From the NCBI GenBank assembly GCA_020850735.1, contig JADZEE010000075.1:1-40325 (forward strand): 40,325 bases of DNA, given 5' to 3'. Below, in pieces: positions 33,987 to 40,325 of the stretch. Origin of the DNA: Gammaproteobacteria bacterium. Its GTDB lineage: Bacteria; Pseudomonadota; Gammaproteobacteria; JADZEE01. Position numbers and translations under genes: made by a program. Under the pieces are notes generated by a model, which saw only the letters and a list, made by a program, of their open reading frames with translations, was not told the DNA's origin and did no database searches. The stretch's first letter is position 1. Each line of letters begins with the position of its first letter.

Positions 33987-34391
33987 GTGATCAGCAAAGG
34001 TATTCGTGAGCTTTGCGCCGAAGCGGAGGCGGAAATCGAAACTCTTTCGGTGGACGACGCGATGGCGCTGCTGGAGGATCCCCAGGTGCAGTTCGTCGAC
34101 ATTCGTGACGTGCGTGAGCTGTGGCGCGAAGGCACGATACCCGGCTCGCTGCACTCGCCGCGCGGCATGCTCGAGTTCTGGGTCGATCCGGCCAGCCCCT
34201 ATCACAAGGACGTATTCGCCAACGGCAAGAAGTTCGTCTTCTTCTGTGCCGGCGGGTTGCGTTCGGCGCTGGCCACGCAGACCGTACAGCGGATGGGCCT
34301 CGAACCCGTGGCGCACATCGCCGGTGGTTTCGGCGCGTGGAAAGAAAGCGGCGGGCCGGTGGAGGAGCGGCCACAGAAACCGCCGGGCTGA
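33987..34391 (+). CDS. rhodanese-like single-domain protein
   Basis: Small cytoplasmic sulphurtransferase-fold protein of 134 residues, one rhodanese domain. IQFVDIRDVRELWREG-type and IPGSLHSPRGMLEFW segments (as QFVDIRD and TIPGSLHSP) are visible, and the active-site loop has the catalytic Cys in FFCAGGLRSA. HIAGGFGAWKE is the usual end. It can carry a persulfide, but substrate and partner are unknown. The start is GTG at 33987 behind GGAGA. The frame to 33942 is not supported. Its TGA is the start of dispersed element copy 3. Confidence 0.88.
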   Translation: MISKGIRELCAEAEAEIETLSVDDAMALLEDPQVQFVDIRDVRELWREGTIPGSLHSPRGMLEFWVDPASPYHKDVFANGKKFVFFCAGGLRSALATQTVQRMGLEPVAHIAGGFGAWKESGGPVEERPQKPPG

Positions 34392-34572
34392 GCGCTCATG
34401 AAACCATCACCGCGCCTGCTGCGACGTCCCCTGGACGCCCCCGGCCGCGTCGCGGGGACCCCCAAAATCGTTGTCGAAGGCCCGCTATGCGCGCGATTTC
34501 CTGCATCCCCGCGCCTGGCCGGAAACGCCCGGGAACCGTCTCGCTGCGGCGGGCGGATGTTTCACGAACTCT
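34391..34572 (+). repeat. dispersed inverted-terminus element, copy 3 (182 bp)
   Basis: Plus-orientation copy. It begins AGCGCTCATGAAACC, directly on the rhodanese TGA, and ends GTTTCACGAACTCT. TGAG is present at both boundaries (34389-34392 and 34572-34575). The interior closely matches copy 2, including CCATCACCGCGCCTG near the start and GGCGGGCGGATGTTTCAC at the end. The inverted termini are less perfect here on the left side. Confidence 0.88.
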
Positions 34573-34755
34573 GAGAGCGTCGCGCAGTTGCCCGGTGCGC
34601 ACACGGTACCGTCGTGAGCACCGCCATGATCGACGCGGGTGAGCCGCGCGTACGCAGCGCTGACGCTCTCACCGGCCGGCCGTGTCCGGTGCGGCGACGG
34701 TGTGCATTTGCTACCATCCGGGTGCCTGATCCACGAGCCAGTTGACGCCGATCTG
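34573..34755 (+). other. upstream region of the P450 gene
   Basis: No separate gene is seen. The P450 frame is open back to 34639, but translation there yields a leader with no family similarity. TACCAT near 34710 could be a weak -10 box. No palindromes of note were found apart from the end of the dispersed element. Confidence 0.3.
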
Positions 34756-36018
34756 ATGCCGCCTACCGTACCCGTCGTGGACGCAGCGCGACCCGAACCG
34801 GCGCACGCGCCGGCCGATGCCGCTGCTTTCGACCTCGCCGCGCTGCCCGCCGGCTTCTACGACGATCCCTACCCCTGGTATCACGCCCTGCGCCGGCAGG
34901 ATCCGGTACACCGGCTGGCGGACGGCAGCCACCTGCTGACCCGCTACGACGATCTGGTGGCCGTGTACCGGGACTTCAAACGCTACTGCTCGGACAAGAC
35001 GCGCGAGTTCGGACCCAAGTTCGGCGCGACGCCCCTGTACGACCAGCACACCACGAGCCTGGTGTTCAACGATCCACCGCTGCACACGGCCGTGCGCAAG
35101 CGGCTCGGCGACGCGCTGGCGCCCCGGGCCGTGGAAGCGATGCAGCCCGGGCTCGAGCGCCTGGTCGAGACCCTGCTCGACGACATCGAGACGCGCGGCG
35201 AATTCGACCTGGTCGAGGCTTTCGCCGGCGCAATCCCGATCGAGGTGATCGGCAATTTCCTGCGCGTGCCGCACGCCGAGCGCGGGCCGCTGCGCGGCTG
35301 GTCGCTGGCAATCCTCGGGGCCCTGGAACCGGTGCTGAGCGACGAACAGCTGGCGCGCGGCAACCGCGCGGTCGAGGAGATGTACGCGTTTTTGCAGGGC
35401 CTCATCGCCGACCGGCGCCGCCATCCGAGCGACGAGCCGGACGACATTCTCAGCCGCCTCATCCGCGCGGGCGCACCGGACGACTACGTTCTCGACGATT
35501 TCCAGCTCATCCACCAGTGCATCTTCCTGCTCAACGCCGGCCATGAGACGACCACCAATCTGATCGCCAACGGCATCGTGACACTGCTGCAGAACCCCCG
35601 CGAGCTCGAGCGCCTGCGCGCCGCGCCCGCGCTGATCGGTTCGGCCGTCGAAGAGATGCTGCGTTACGAGAGCCCCAACCAGCTCGGCAACCGGCGCACT
35701 ACCGAAGAGGTCCTGATCGCCGGCCTGCGCCTGCCGGCCGGAAGCTATCTGCACCTGGGCATCGGCGCGGCGAACCGGGATCCGGCGGCCTTTCCGGATC
35801 CCGATCGGTTCGACATCGGCCGTACGCCCAACCGGCACCTGGCGTTCGGTTCCGGGATCCATACCTGCGCCGGGCTGAACGTCGCCCGTCTCGAGGGCCG
35901 GATCGCCGTCGCCGGCATCTTCGCCCGCTTTCCGCGCCTGCGGCTGGCGGGCACGCCCGTGCGCAGCCACCGGGCGCGTTTCCGCGGCTGGGCCCGTGTG
36001 CCGATGGCCGTCGAATGA
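34756..36018 (+). CDS. cytochrome P450 (soluble bacterial CYP)
   Basis: Soluble heme-thiolate monooxygenase of 420 residues. The I-helix oxygen-binding motif is NAGHETTTNLI, the K-helix ExxR is in EEMLRYESPNQ, and the heme-binding loop LAFGSGIHTCAGLNVARLEG contains the thiolate Cys. YPWYHALRRQDPVHRL is the usual N-terminal region. No ferredoxin or reductase is encoded nearby, so redox partners are elsewhere. The ATG at 34756 is preferred. The frame from 34639 would add an improbable leader. The start of the amine dehydrogenase operon is 129 bp downstream on the same strand, so a shared substrate is possible but there is a promoter between. Confidence 0.9.
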   Translation: MPPTVPVVDAARPEPAHAPADAAAFDLAALPAGFYDDPYPWYHALRRQDPVHRLADGSHLLTRYDDLVAVYRDFKRYCSDKTREFGPKFGATPLYDQHTTSLVFNDPPLHTAVRKRLGDALAPRAVEAMQPGLERLVETLLDDIETRGEFDLVEAFAGAIPIEVIGNFLRVPHAERGPLRGWSLAILGALEPVLSDEQLARGNRAVEEMYAFLQGLIADRRRHPSDEPDDILSRLIRAGAPDDYVLDDFQLIHQCIFLLNAGHETTTNLIANGIVTLLQNPRELERLRAAPALIGSAVEEMLRYESPNQLGNRRTTEEVLIAGLRLPAGSYLHLGIGAANRDPAAFPDPDRFDIGRTPNRHLAFGSGIHTCAGLNVARLEGRIAVAGIFARFPRLRLAGTPVRSHRARFRGWARVPMAVE

Positions 36019-36116
36019 GCGCTGCGCGGGCGCGCACCGTCGTCCCCGCGATGGTGGCGGCGAATCGGCAATGGATGGTCCGTGCCGCCCCGGGGGCAGG
36101 CGCGGCACCGGGGTAT

Positions 36117-36125
36117 TGATAGAAT
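36117..36125 (+). promoter_or_regulatory. extended -10 promoter of the amine dehydrogenase operon
   Basis: TG-A-TAGAAT (TG at 36117-36118, TAGAAT at 36120-36125) is an extended -10 box with 5/6 match. Transcription would begin near 36132, and GGGAG follows about 10 bases before the ATG at 36148. No clear -35 hexamer is seen, which an extended -10 or an activator could compensate for. Confidence 0.45.
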
Positions 36126-36147
36126 GCGGGCGGGAGACGGAGCAACC

Positions 36148-37287
36148 ATGAAGCGGATCAACGCGGCAATCGCCGCTTTCTTACTGGCAGCCGGTGCGCG
36201 CGCCGAGCTCACGGCCGAGATCGGCAAGGTGAACACCCTGCCGGCGGCGAGCCCGCACTGGGTCTGGATCAGCGACATCGTGTTCAACCACATGGAGGCG
36301 GGCAAGGCCTACCTGGTGGACGGCGACACGGGTTACTGGCTCGGCATGCTGAGCACCGGCTTCAACTCGATTGCACTGACGTTGCCGCGAGACCGCAGCG
36401 CCATCTATTCCGCCGAGACCTACCTCGAGCGCGGCACGCGGGGCAAGCGCAGCGACGTCGTGACCATCTACAGCGCCGCCGAGCTCAGCCCCGTGGGCGA
36501 GATCGAGATCCCGGCCAAGCGCGCGGAGAGCAATGCCACCCTGTGGCACGCCACGCTGACCGACGACGATCGCTTCATGCTGATCTACAACTTCACGCCG
36601 GCGCAGTCGGTCAGCGTCGTGGACGTGCAGCAGCGCAGGTTCGCCGGCGAGATCGATGCGCCGGGTTGCGCGCTCACCTACCCGTCGGGCAACCGGCGTT
36701 TTCACATGATCTGCGGCGACGGCAGCCTGCTCACCGTGACGCTCGATGACAGCGGCCTGCAGAAGACCAAGAGCCGCAGCGAACCGTTCTTCGCACCCGA
36801 CGCCGACTTCGTGACCGAGAAGGCCGAGCGCTACGGCGATCAATTGCTGTTCGCGAGCGCCGTGCGCAGCAACGTCGTGCCCGTGGGTGTCGGCGGCGAC
36901 ACGCCGCAGGCGCTGGCGCCGTGGCCGCTGCTCACCGACGAGGATCGGGCACAGGACTGGCGCATCGGAGGCATCCAGCATTTCGCGGTGCATCAGAAAA
37001 AAGGCCTGCTGTTCGCGCTCATGCACCAGGGCGGGATCGATACATTCAAGGATCCCGGCACCGAAGTATGGGTCTACGACATCGCGAACAAGAAGCGCGT
37101 GCAGCGCATCGTGCTCGCCGACATCGCGACCTCGATCCAGGTTACCCAGGACGATGCGCCGCTGTTGTTCACCCTGTTCGTCGGCAAGCCGGCGCTCGAA
37201 ATCTACGATGCCACGTCCGGCAGGCACCGGCTGACGGTGCCGGAAGTCGGTTTCACGCCGACCGTGCTGCAGACACCGGTACGCTGA
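36148..37287 (+). CDS. aauB: amine dehydrogenase large subunit (AauB/MauB family)
   Basis: Periplasmic large subunit of a TTQ-dependent amine dehydrogenase, 379 residues. A signal peptide (about 1-19, AAIAAFLLAAGARA) is followed by a seven-bladed propeller. Typical family segments are HWVWISDIVFNHMEAGKAYL, TLTDDDRFMLIYNFTPAQSV, LMHQGGIDTFKDPGTEVWVYD and VGKPALEIYDATSG. With the small subunit it converts a primary amine to aldehyde plus ammonia. The gene order B-E-D-A with no mauF afterwards resembles the aromatic amine (aau) cluster of Alcaligenes faecalis rather than the mau cluster. Aromatic versus aliphatic substrate is not proven. Confidence 0.85.
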   Translation: MKRINAAIAAFLLAAGARAELTAEIGKVNTLPAASPHWVWISDIVFNHMEAGKAYLVDGDTGYWLGMLSTGFNSIALTLPRDRSAIYSAETYLERGTRGKRSDVVTIYSAAELSPVGEIEIPAKRAESNATLWHATLTDDDRFMLIYNFTPAQSVSVVDVQQRRFAGEIDAPGCALTYPSGNRRFHMICGDGSLLTVTLDDSGLQKTKSRSEPFFAPDADFVTEKAERYGDQLLFASAVRSNVVPVGVGGDTPQALAPWPLLTDEDRAQDWRIGGIQHFAVHQKKGLLFALMHQGGIDTFKDPGTEVWVYDIANKKRVQRIVLADIATSIQVTQDDAPLLFTLFVGKPALEIYDATSGRHRLTVPEVGFTPTVLQTPVR

Positions 37288-37290
37288 ATC

Positions 37291-37824
37291 ATGCCGGTCG
37301 TCGATCCAGCGCTCAGTATCACCGCCGCCGCGGGTCTCGCGCTGCTGTTCCTGGCCGCGGGCGTGCACAAGCTGCGCGCGCCACGGTTGTTCGTCGCCAC
37401 CCTGGCGGCGTACCGCCTCGTGCCGCAGTCGCTGGCGCCGGTGGCCGCGTGGCTGGTCATGGCGGGCGAGTTCGCTGTCGGTATCGGCCTGCTCGCCGGC
37501 GTGCGGATCGCCGCCTGGGGGGCGGTGGCGCTGCTCGCGACCTACCTGCTGGCGATGGGGATCAATCTGGCGCGCGGTCGGCGCGACATCGATTGCGGCT
37601 GCAGCGGACCGGCTGCACGCCAGCCCTTGAGCGGCTGGTTGCTGGCGCGCAATGTCGCGCTCACCGGCGTTGCCGGAGTGCTCCTGCTGCCGCACGCCGA
37701 GCGCGTGCTCGGCCTGTGGGACTGGATCGTCGTCGCCCTGGCGCTGATCGCCGCGACCCTCGTATATATCGCCGCCAACCTGCTGCTCGCCACCGCGCCG
37801 CGGTTGCAACAGCTCAGGAGCTGA
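37291..37824 (+). CDS. aauE: MauE/AauE membrane protein for small-subunit maturation
   Basis: Inner-membrane protein of 177 residues with four to five hydrophobic segments (ITAAAGLALLFLAAGVHKL, AWLVMAGEFAVGIGLLAG, WGAVALLATYLLAMGINLA, IVVALALIAATLVYIAANLLL). A CGC redox pair is seen in DIDCGCSGPA. MauE proteins are thought to support export, or disulfide formation in, the Cys-rich small subunit. DoxX-like topology is shared. It starts 3 bp after the large subunit stop and ends 4 bp before MauD. Confidence 0.88.
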   Translation: MPVVDPALSITAAAGLALLFLAAGVHKLRAPRLFVATLAAYRLVPQSLAPVAAWLVMAGEFAVGIGLLAGVRIAAWGAVALLATYLLAMGINLARGRRDIDCGCSGPAARQPLSGWLLARNVALTGVAGVLLLPHAERVLGLWDWIVVALALIAATLVYIAANLLLATAPRLQQLRS

Positions 37825-37828
37825 ACCC

Positions 37829-38443
37829 ATGGAGCAGGCGCTGTTCGTTTCCAACCTGGTGTTGTGGGCGGTCGTGATCGCGCTCGCCGTGACCGTCATC
37901 GCCCTCACGCGCCAGATCGGTATTCTTTACGAACGGGTGGCGCCGGCCGGGGCGCTCATGATGGGGCAGGGGCCGAAGGTGGGCGAGCTCGCGCCGAGCT
38001 TCGAGCTCGAGGATCTGCGCGGCAAGCGACTGCGCATCGGTGGCGCATCGCCGGTCGGGCGCAGTACGCTGGTGTTCTTCCTGTCGCCGACCTGCCCGGT
38101 ATGCAACACGCTCATCCCGGTGTTGCGCTCGCTGCGCCGCGATGAGGGGGCGTGGCTGGACATCGTGCTCGCCAGCGACGGCGACGAGGAGCGCCAGCGC
38201 CAGTTCGTCGCGGACAAGGATCTCGGGGAGTTTGCGTACGTCCTGTCGACCCAGCTCGGCATGGGCTTTCAGGTGTCCAAACTGCCCTATGCGGTGCTCA
38301 TCGACGAGCACGGCGTCATGCGCGCCAGGGGGCTCACCAACTCGCGCGAGCACCTGGAGAGCCTGTTCGAGGCGAAGGAACGGGGCGTGGCCTCGATCCA
38401 GGAATACCTGTCACAGCGGAACGGACACCAGGGCGCGGCCTGA
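37829..38443 (+). CDS. aauD: MauD/AauD thioredoxin-like disulfide protein
   Basis: Membrane-anchored periplasmic thioredoxin-fold protein of 204 residues. TM anchor at about 7-28 (VLWAVVIALAVTVIALT), then the thioredoxin domain with the active site SPTCPVCNTLIPVL and cis-Pro region SKLPYAVLIDEHG. In methylamine systems MauD is needed for correct disulfides in the small subunit, which carries many Cys. It overlaps no neighbours (4-bp gap upstream, 28-bp gap to the small-subunit gene). Confidence 0.9.
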   Translation: MEQALFVSNLVLWAVVIALAVTVIALTRQIGILYERVAPAGALMMGQGPKVGELAPSFELEDLRGKRLRIGGASPVGRSTLVFFLSPTCPVCNTLIPVLRSLRRDEGAWLDIVLASDGDEERQRQFVADKDLGEFAYVLSTQLGMGFQVSKLPYAVLIDEHGVMRARGLTNSREHLESLFEAKERGVASIQEYLSQRNGHQGAA

Positions 38444-38471
38444 CCGTTCCCTGATCCCGGCGGAGACGAAC

Positions 38472-39017
38472 ATGCGGTGGATGGATGGACTGTGGGAACG
38501 TTCGGCGCGCTCGCTGGCACGCCAGTCGTCACGGCGCGGTTTCATCGCCCGGTTCGGGGCGGTGCTGGTCGGTGGCGCGGCGCTGCCGCTGCTGCCGGTC
38601 GCCCGTGCCATGGACAGCGCCCCGGCGCGGCCACCGGCTCCCGAGGACAGTGGTATCCGCGGCGATCCGGGCAACCCGGCGAGCTGTGAGTACTGGCGCC
38701 ACTGCGCCATCGACGGCTTCCTGTGCGGCTGCTGCGGCGGCTCGGCGAATACCTGTCCGCCGGGCACGCAGATGTCGGCCGTGACCTGGATCGGCACCTG
38801 TCGCAACCCGGCCGACGGCCGGGACTACGTCATTTCCTACAACGATTGCTGCGGCAAGAGTGGCTGCGGTCGCTGCTTCTGCAATCGCAACGAGGGCGAT
38901 CGGCCGCTGTACCGGCCGTCGAGCGCCAACGATTACAACTGGTGTCTGGGCACCGACAGCCAGGCCTATCATTGTTCGACAGCCCTGGTGCTCGGGCTCG
39001 CAGTGGCCAAGAAATGA
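38472..39017 (+). CDS. aauA: amine dehydrogenase small subunit with TTQ precursor residues
   Basis: Periplasmic catalytic subunit of 181 residues. The N-terminal leader has a twin-arginine motif (SSRRGFIARFG) followed by a hydrophobic stretch and AMD-type cleavage region, consistent with export in folded form. The mature part is Cys-rich, with 14 Cys. Trp106 (AVTWIGTC) and Trp157 (YNWCLGT) are positioned to form tryptophan tryptophylquinone. Asp81 (CAIDGFLCG) and Asp125 (ISYNDCCG) match the Asp residues used in TTQ formation and catalysis in the family. Maturation enzymes of the MauG type are not in the window. Its stop overlaps the cytochrome c start (ATGA). Confidence 0.93.
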   Translation: MRWMDGLWERSARSLARQSSRRGFIARFGAVLVGGAALPLLPVARAMDSAPARPPAPEDSGIRGDPGNPASCEYWRHCAIDGFLCGCCGGSANTCPPGTQMSAVTWIGTCRNPADGRDYVISYNDCCGKSGCGRCFCNRNEGDRPLYRPSSANDYNWCLGTDSQAYHCSTALVLGLAVAKK

Positions 39018-39445
39018 GCAACATCGGAACCCTGGGTTCGCGGATCGTCGTCGCCGTCGTCGCGCTGCTCGCCAGCGCGGGCGTCGCGGCAGCCGGCAAC
39101 TCGCCGCGCGTGAATTACATGCTGCACTGCATGGGTTGCCACCTCGAGGACGGCAGCGGCAAGCGCGATGCAGTGCCGGACATGCGCGGTGTGGTCGGCC
39201 GCTTCCCGCATACGCGCGAGGGCCGTCGCTACCTCGTCCAGGTGCCCGGGGTATCGCAGTCGTCGTTGCCCGACGACGAGCTCGCGGAGCTCGTGAACTG
39301 GTTGCTCCACGAATTCAGCGCCGAGGAGCTGCCGGCCGGCTTCGTACCTTACGGCGCCGCCGAGATCGGCGAGCTGCGCCGCACCAAACTCGTGGACGTG
39401 ACCGCCACGCGCACCCGCCTGCTGGAGGGCGCGGACACGCACTGA
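39014..39445 (+). CDS. periplasmic monoheme cytochrome c
   Basis: Exported protein of 143 residues with a signal peptide (about 1-27, VVAVVALLASAGVAAAG) and one heme site HCMGCHLEDGSG (CxxCH). Likely axial Met in VPDMRGVVG. It is coupled by a 4-bp overlap to the amine dehydrogenase small subunit. In the A. faecalis aau cluster the gene after aauA also encodes a small monoheme cytochrome c, so this is probably the equivalent. It may receive electrons from the reduced TTQ, directly or after a copper protein. Confidence 0.87.
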   Translation: MSNIGTLGSRIVVAVVALLASAGVAAAGNSPRVNYMLHCMGCHLEDGSGKRDAVPDMRGVVGRFPHTREGRRYLVQVPGVSQSSLPDDELAELVNWLLHEFSAEELPAGFVPYGAAEIGELRRTKLVDVTATRTRLLEGADTH

Positions 39446-39494
39446 GGATCGGCACGGTGCCGGCAAGGGCGCCGGCGAACAGGAGGAGAGCAAC

Positions 39495-40040
39495 ATGCTG
39501 CGCAATACCGATGCGACCTACGGAACGGTCGCCAAACTGCTGCACTGGGTGATTGCGTTGCTGGTCATCGGCCTGATCGCCGCCGGGCTGTTCATCGGCA
39601 CGCTGGACGACGACGACCCGCTCAGGAAGCGCCTGATCGGGCTCCACGCACCGGCCGGCGTGCTCGTTCTGTTCCTGAGCCTGGCACGGCTCGGCTGGTA
39701 CCTGGTCTCGCGCCCCCCGGCCCTGCCGGAGGCGCTGGCGTCCTGGGAAAAGATCCTCACCCGCATCGTCGCGATCGCGTTCCTCGTGCTGCTGCTCGCC
39801 CAGCCGCTGGCCGGCATCATCATGTTCGACTACTTCGATGCGCCGCTGAGCTTCTACGGTCTGTTCACATTTCCGGATCTGCTCGCCAAGAACATGGACA
39901 TGGTCGAGCAGGTCGGAGAATTTCACGAGATCTTCGGCGTTACGCTGATCGTGCTCATCGCCCTGCACCTGGCCGGGACGATCAAGCACCGCCACTTTGA
40001 CAAGGACAAGGACGTCGACGTCCTCAAGCGCATGCTCTGA
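39495..40040 (+). CDS. cytochrome b561 family membrane protein
   Basis: Inner-membrane diheme cytochrome of 181 residues with four hydrophobic helices. Candidate heme His are in LLHWVIALLV, LIGLHAPAGVLV, EFHEIFGVTL and IALHLAGTIKHRHFDKD. The family passes electrons between periplasmic carriers and quinone. Located 49 bp after the cytochrome c, with an AGGAGGAG ribosome-binding site, it probably belongs to the same operon. It may connect amine oxidation to the quinone pool, or protect against superoxide like CybB. Confidence 0.9.
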   Translation: MLRNTDATYGTVAKLLHWVIALLVIGLIAAGLFIGTLDDDDPLRKRLIGLHAPAGVLVLFLSLARLGWYLVSRPPALPEALASWEKILTRIVAIAFLVLLLAQPLAGIIMFDYFDAPLSFYGLFTFPDLLAKNMDMVEQVGEFHEIFGVTLIVLIALHLAGTIKHRHFDKDKDVDVLKRML

Positions 40041-40044
40041 AACC

Positions 40045-40325
40045 GGTGCCGTCACCCGGGGTCGGTACGCGTTCGAACCGCGGCGCGGCCGGCTGAAGCC
40101 GGCCCTACGGGCACCCCGGTGCCGATCGACACGTGCGATGAACCCGTGCGTGCGGCGACGCCGCGGTCTCAATGCAAAGGCGGGTGCCGTCACCGGGGGT
40201 CGGTGCGCATTCGAATCGCGGCGCGGCCGGCTGAAGCCGGCCCTACGGGCACCCCGGCGCCGATCGACACGTGCGATGAACCCGTGCGTGCGGCGACGCC
40301 GCGGTCTCAATGCAAAGGCGGGTGC
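40045..40325. repeat. 138-bp tandem repeat array with REP-like palindromes
   Basis: Two full units (40045-40182, 40183-40320) differ at only a few positions. A third starts at 40321 and runs off the window. Each contains GGCCGGCTGAAGCCGGCC (40087-40104, 40225-40242) followed by CTACGG, and a conserved stretch with GATCGACACGTGCGATGAA. The exact period is 138 bp. No gene is called. The minus-strand open frame through it is only the repeat translated. Confidence 0.92.

Noticed and set aside
40045..40325. 138-bp repeats considered as CRISPR or a coding repeat
   Set aside because: Units are adjacent and the same throughout, so there are no spacers. The open frame through them simply mirrors the repeat.

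Overview
The window is high-GC DNA (roughly two thirds G+C by eye) from a Gram-negative, aerobic bacterium, most likely a proteobacterium. It has TonB-dependent outer-membrane receptors, a periplasmic quinone-cofactor amine dehydrogenase, cytochrome b561, a VPLPA-CTERM-type protein and REP-like palindromes. Its density of degradative genes recalls hydrocarbon- or steroid-degrading Gammaproteobacteria, but no rRNA or other phylogenetic marker is present, so this placement is inference. No tRNA, CRISPR array or intact transposase was seen.

Layout. 1-640: gene-poor patchwork of mobile-element remnants and short tandem repeats. 687-5733: PaaX-type regulator, FecR/DUF6600 surface protein, CaiB/BaiF CoA transferase and Nudix hydrolase. 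5920-8371: MBL hydrolase (minus strand) divergent from two tandem glutathione transferases. 8401-15230 (minus strand): catabolic gene set made of Rieske dioxygenase alpha and beta, AMP-dependent acyl-CoA ligase, thiolase-fold protein, DUF35 partner and two SDR dehydrogenases. An NTF2-fold protein diverges from it. 15963-19795: HD-domain hydrolase, an internally deleted nitronate monooxygenase, an NmrA-like reductase and a Bcr/CflA exporter. 19941-24956: zeta-class GST (maleylacetoacetate or maleylpyruvate isomerase), DUF2783 protein, FAD aromatic hydroxylase, atypical MBL protein and MetE-like methyltransferase. 25261-33762: two TonB receptors, a BKACE enzyme, an OmpR-type two-component system and an exported VPLPA-CTERM protein. 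33987-40040: rhodanese, cytochrome P450, then an amine dehydrogenase operon in the order large subunit, MauE, MauD, small subunit, cytochrome c, cytochrome b561. 40045-40325: a 138-bp tandem repeat running off the end.

How the genes may work together. Most of the window reads as breakdown of aromatic, alicyclic or steroid-like carbon. Ring oxidation (Rieske system, FAD hydroxylase, P450), CoA activation and transfer, carbon-carbon cleavage (Ltp2-like thiolase with DUF35, BKACE) and isomerisation (zeta GST) are all present. The amine dehydrogenase operon closely follows the aau (aromatic amine) arrangement, with heme proteins as likely electron outlets.

Most unusual features. (1) A dispersed element of about 171-182 bp with inverted termini occurs three times, each time starting on the TGA stop codon of a same-strand gene. 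(2) A thiolase-fold protein has lost both the nucleophilic Cys and the GHP His and sits beside DUF35. (3) Half-sites spaced exactly 11 bp apart lie beside the two-component system and again beside the VPLPA-CTERM gene. (4) A nitronate monooxygenase has collapsed in frame to 112 residues behind an intact-looking promoter with a perfect palindrome.
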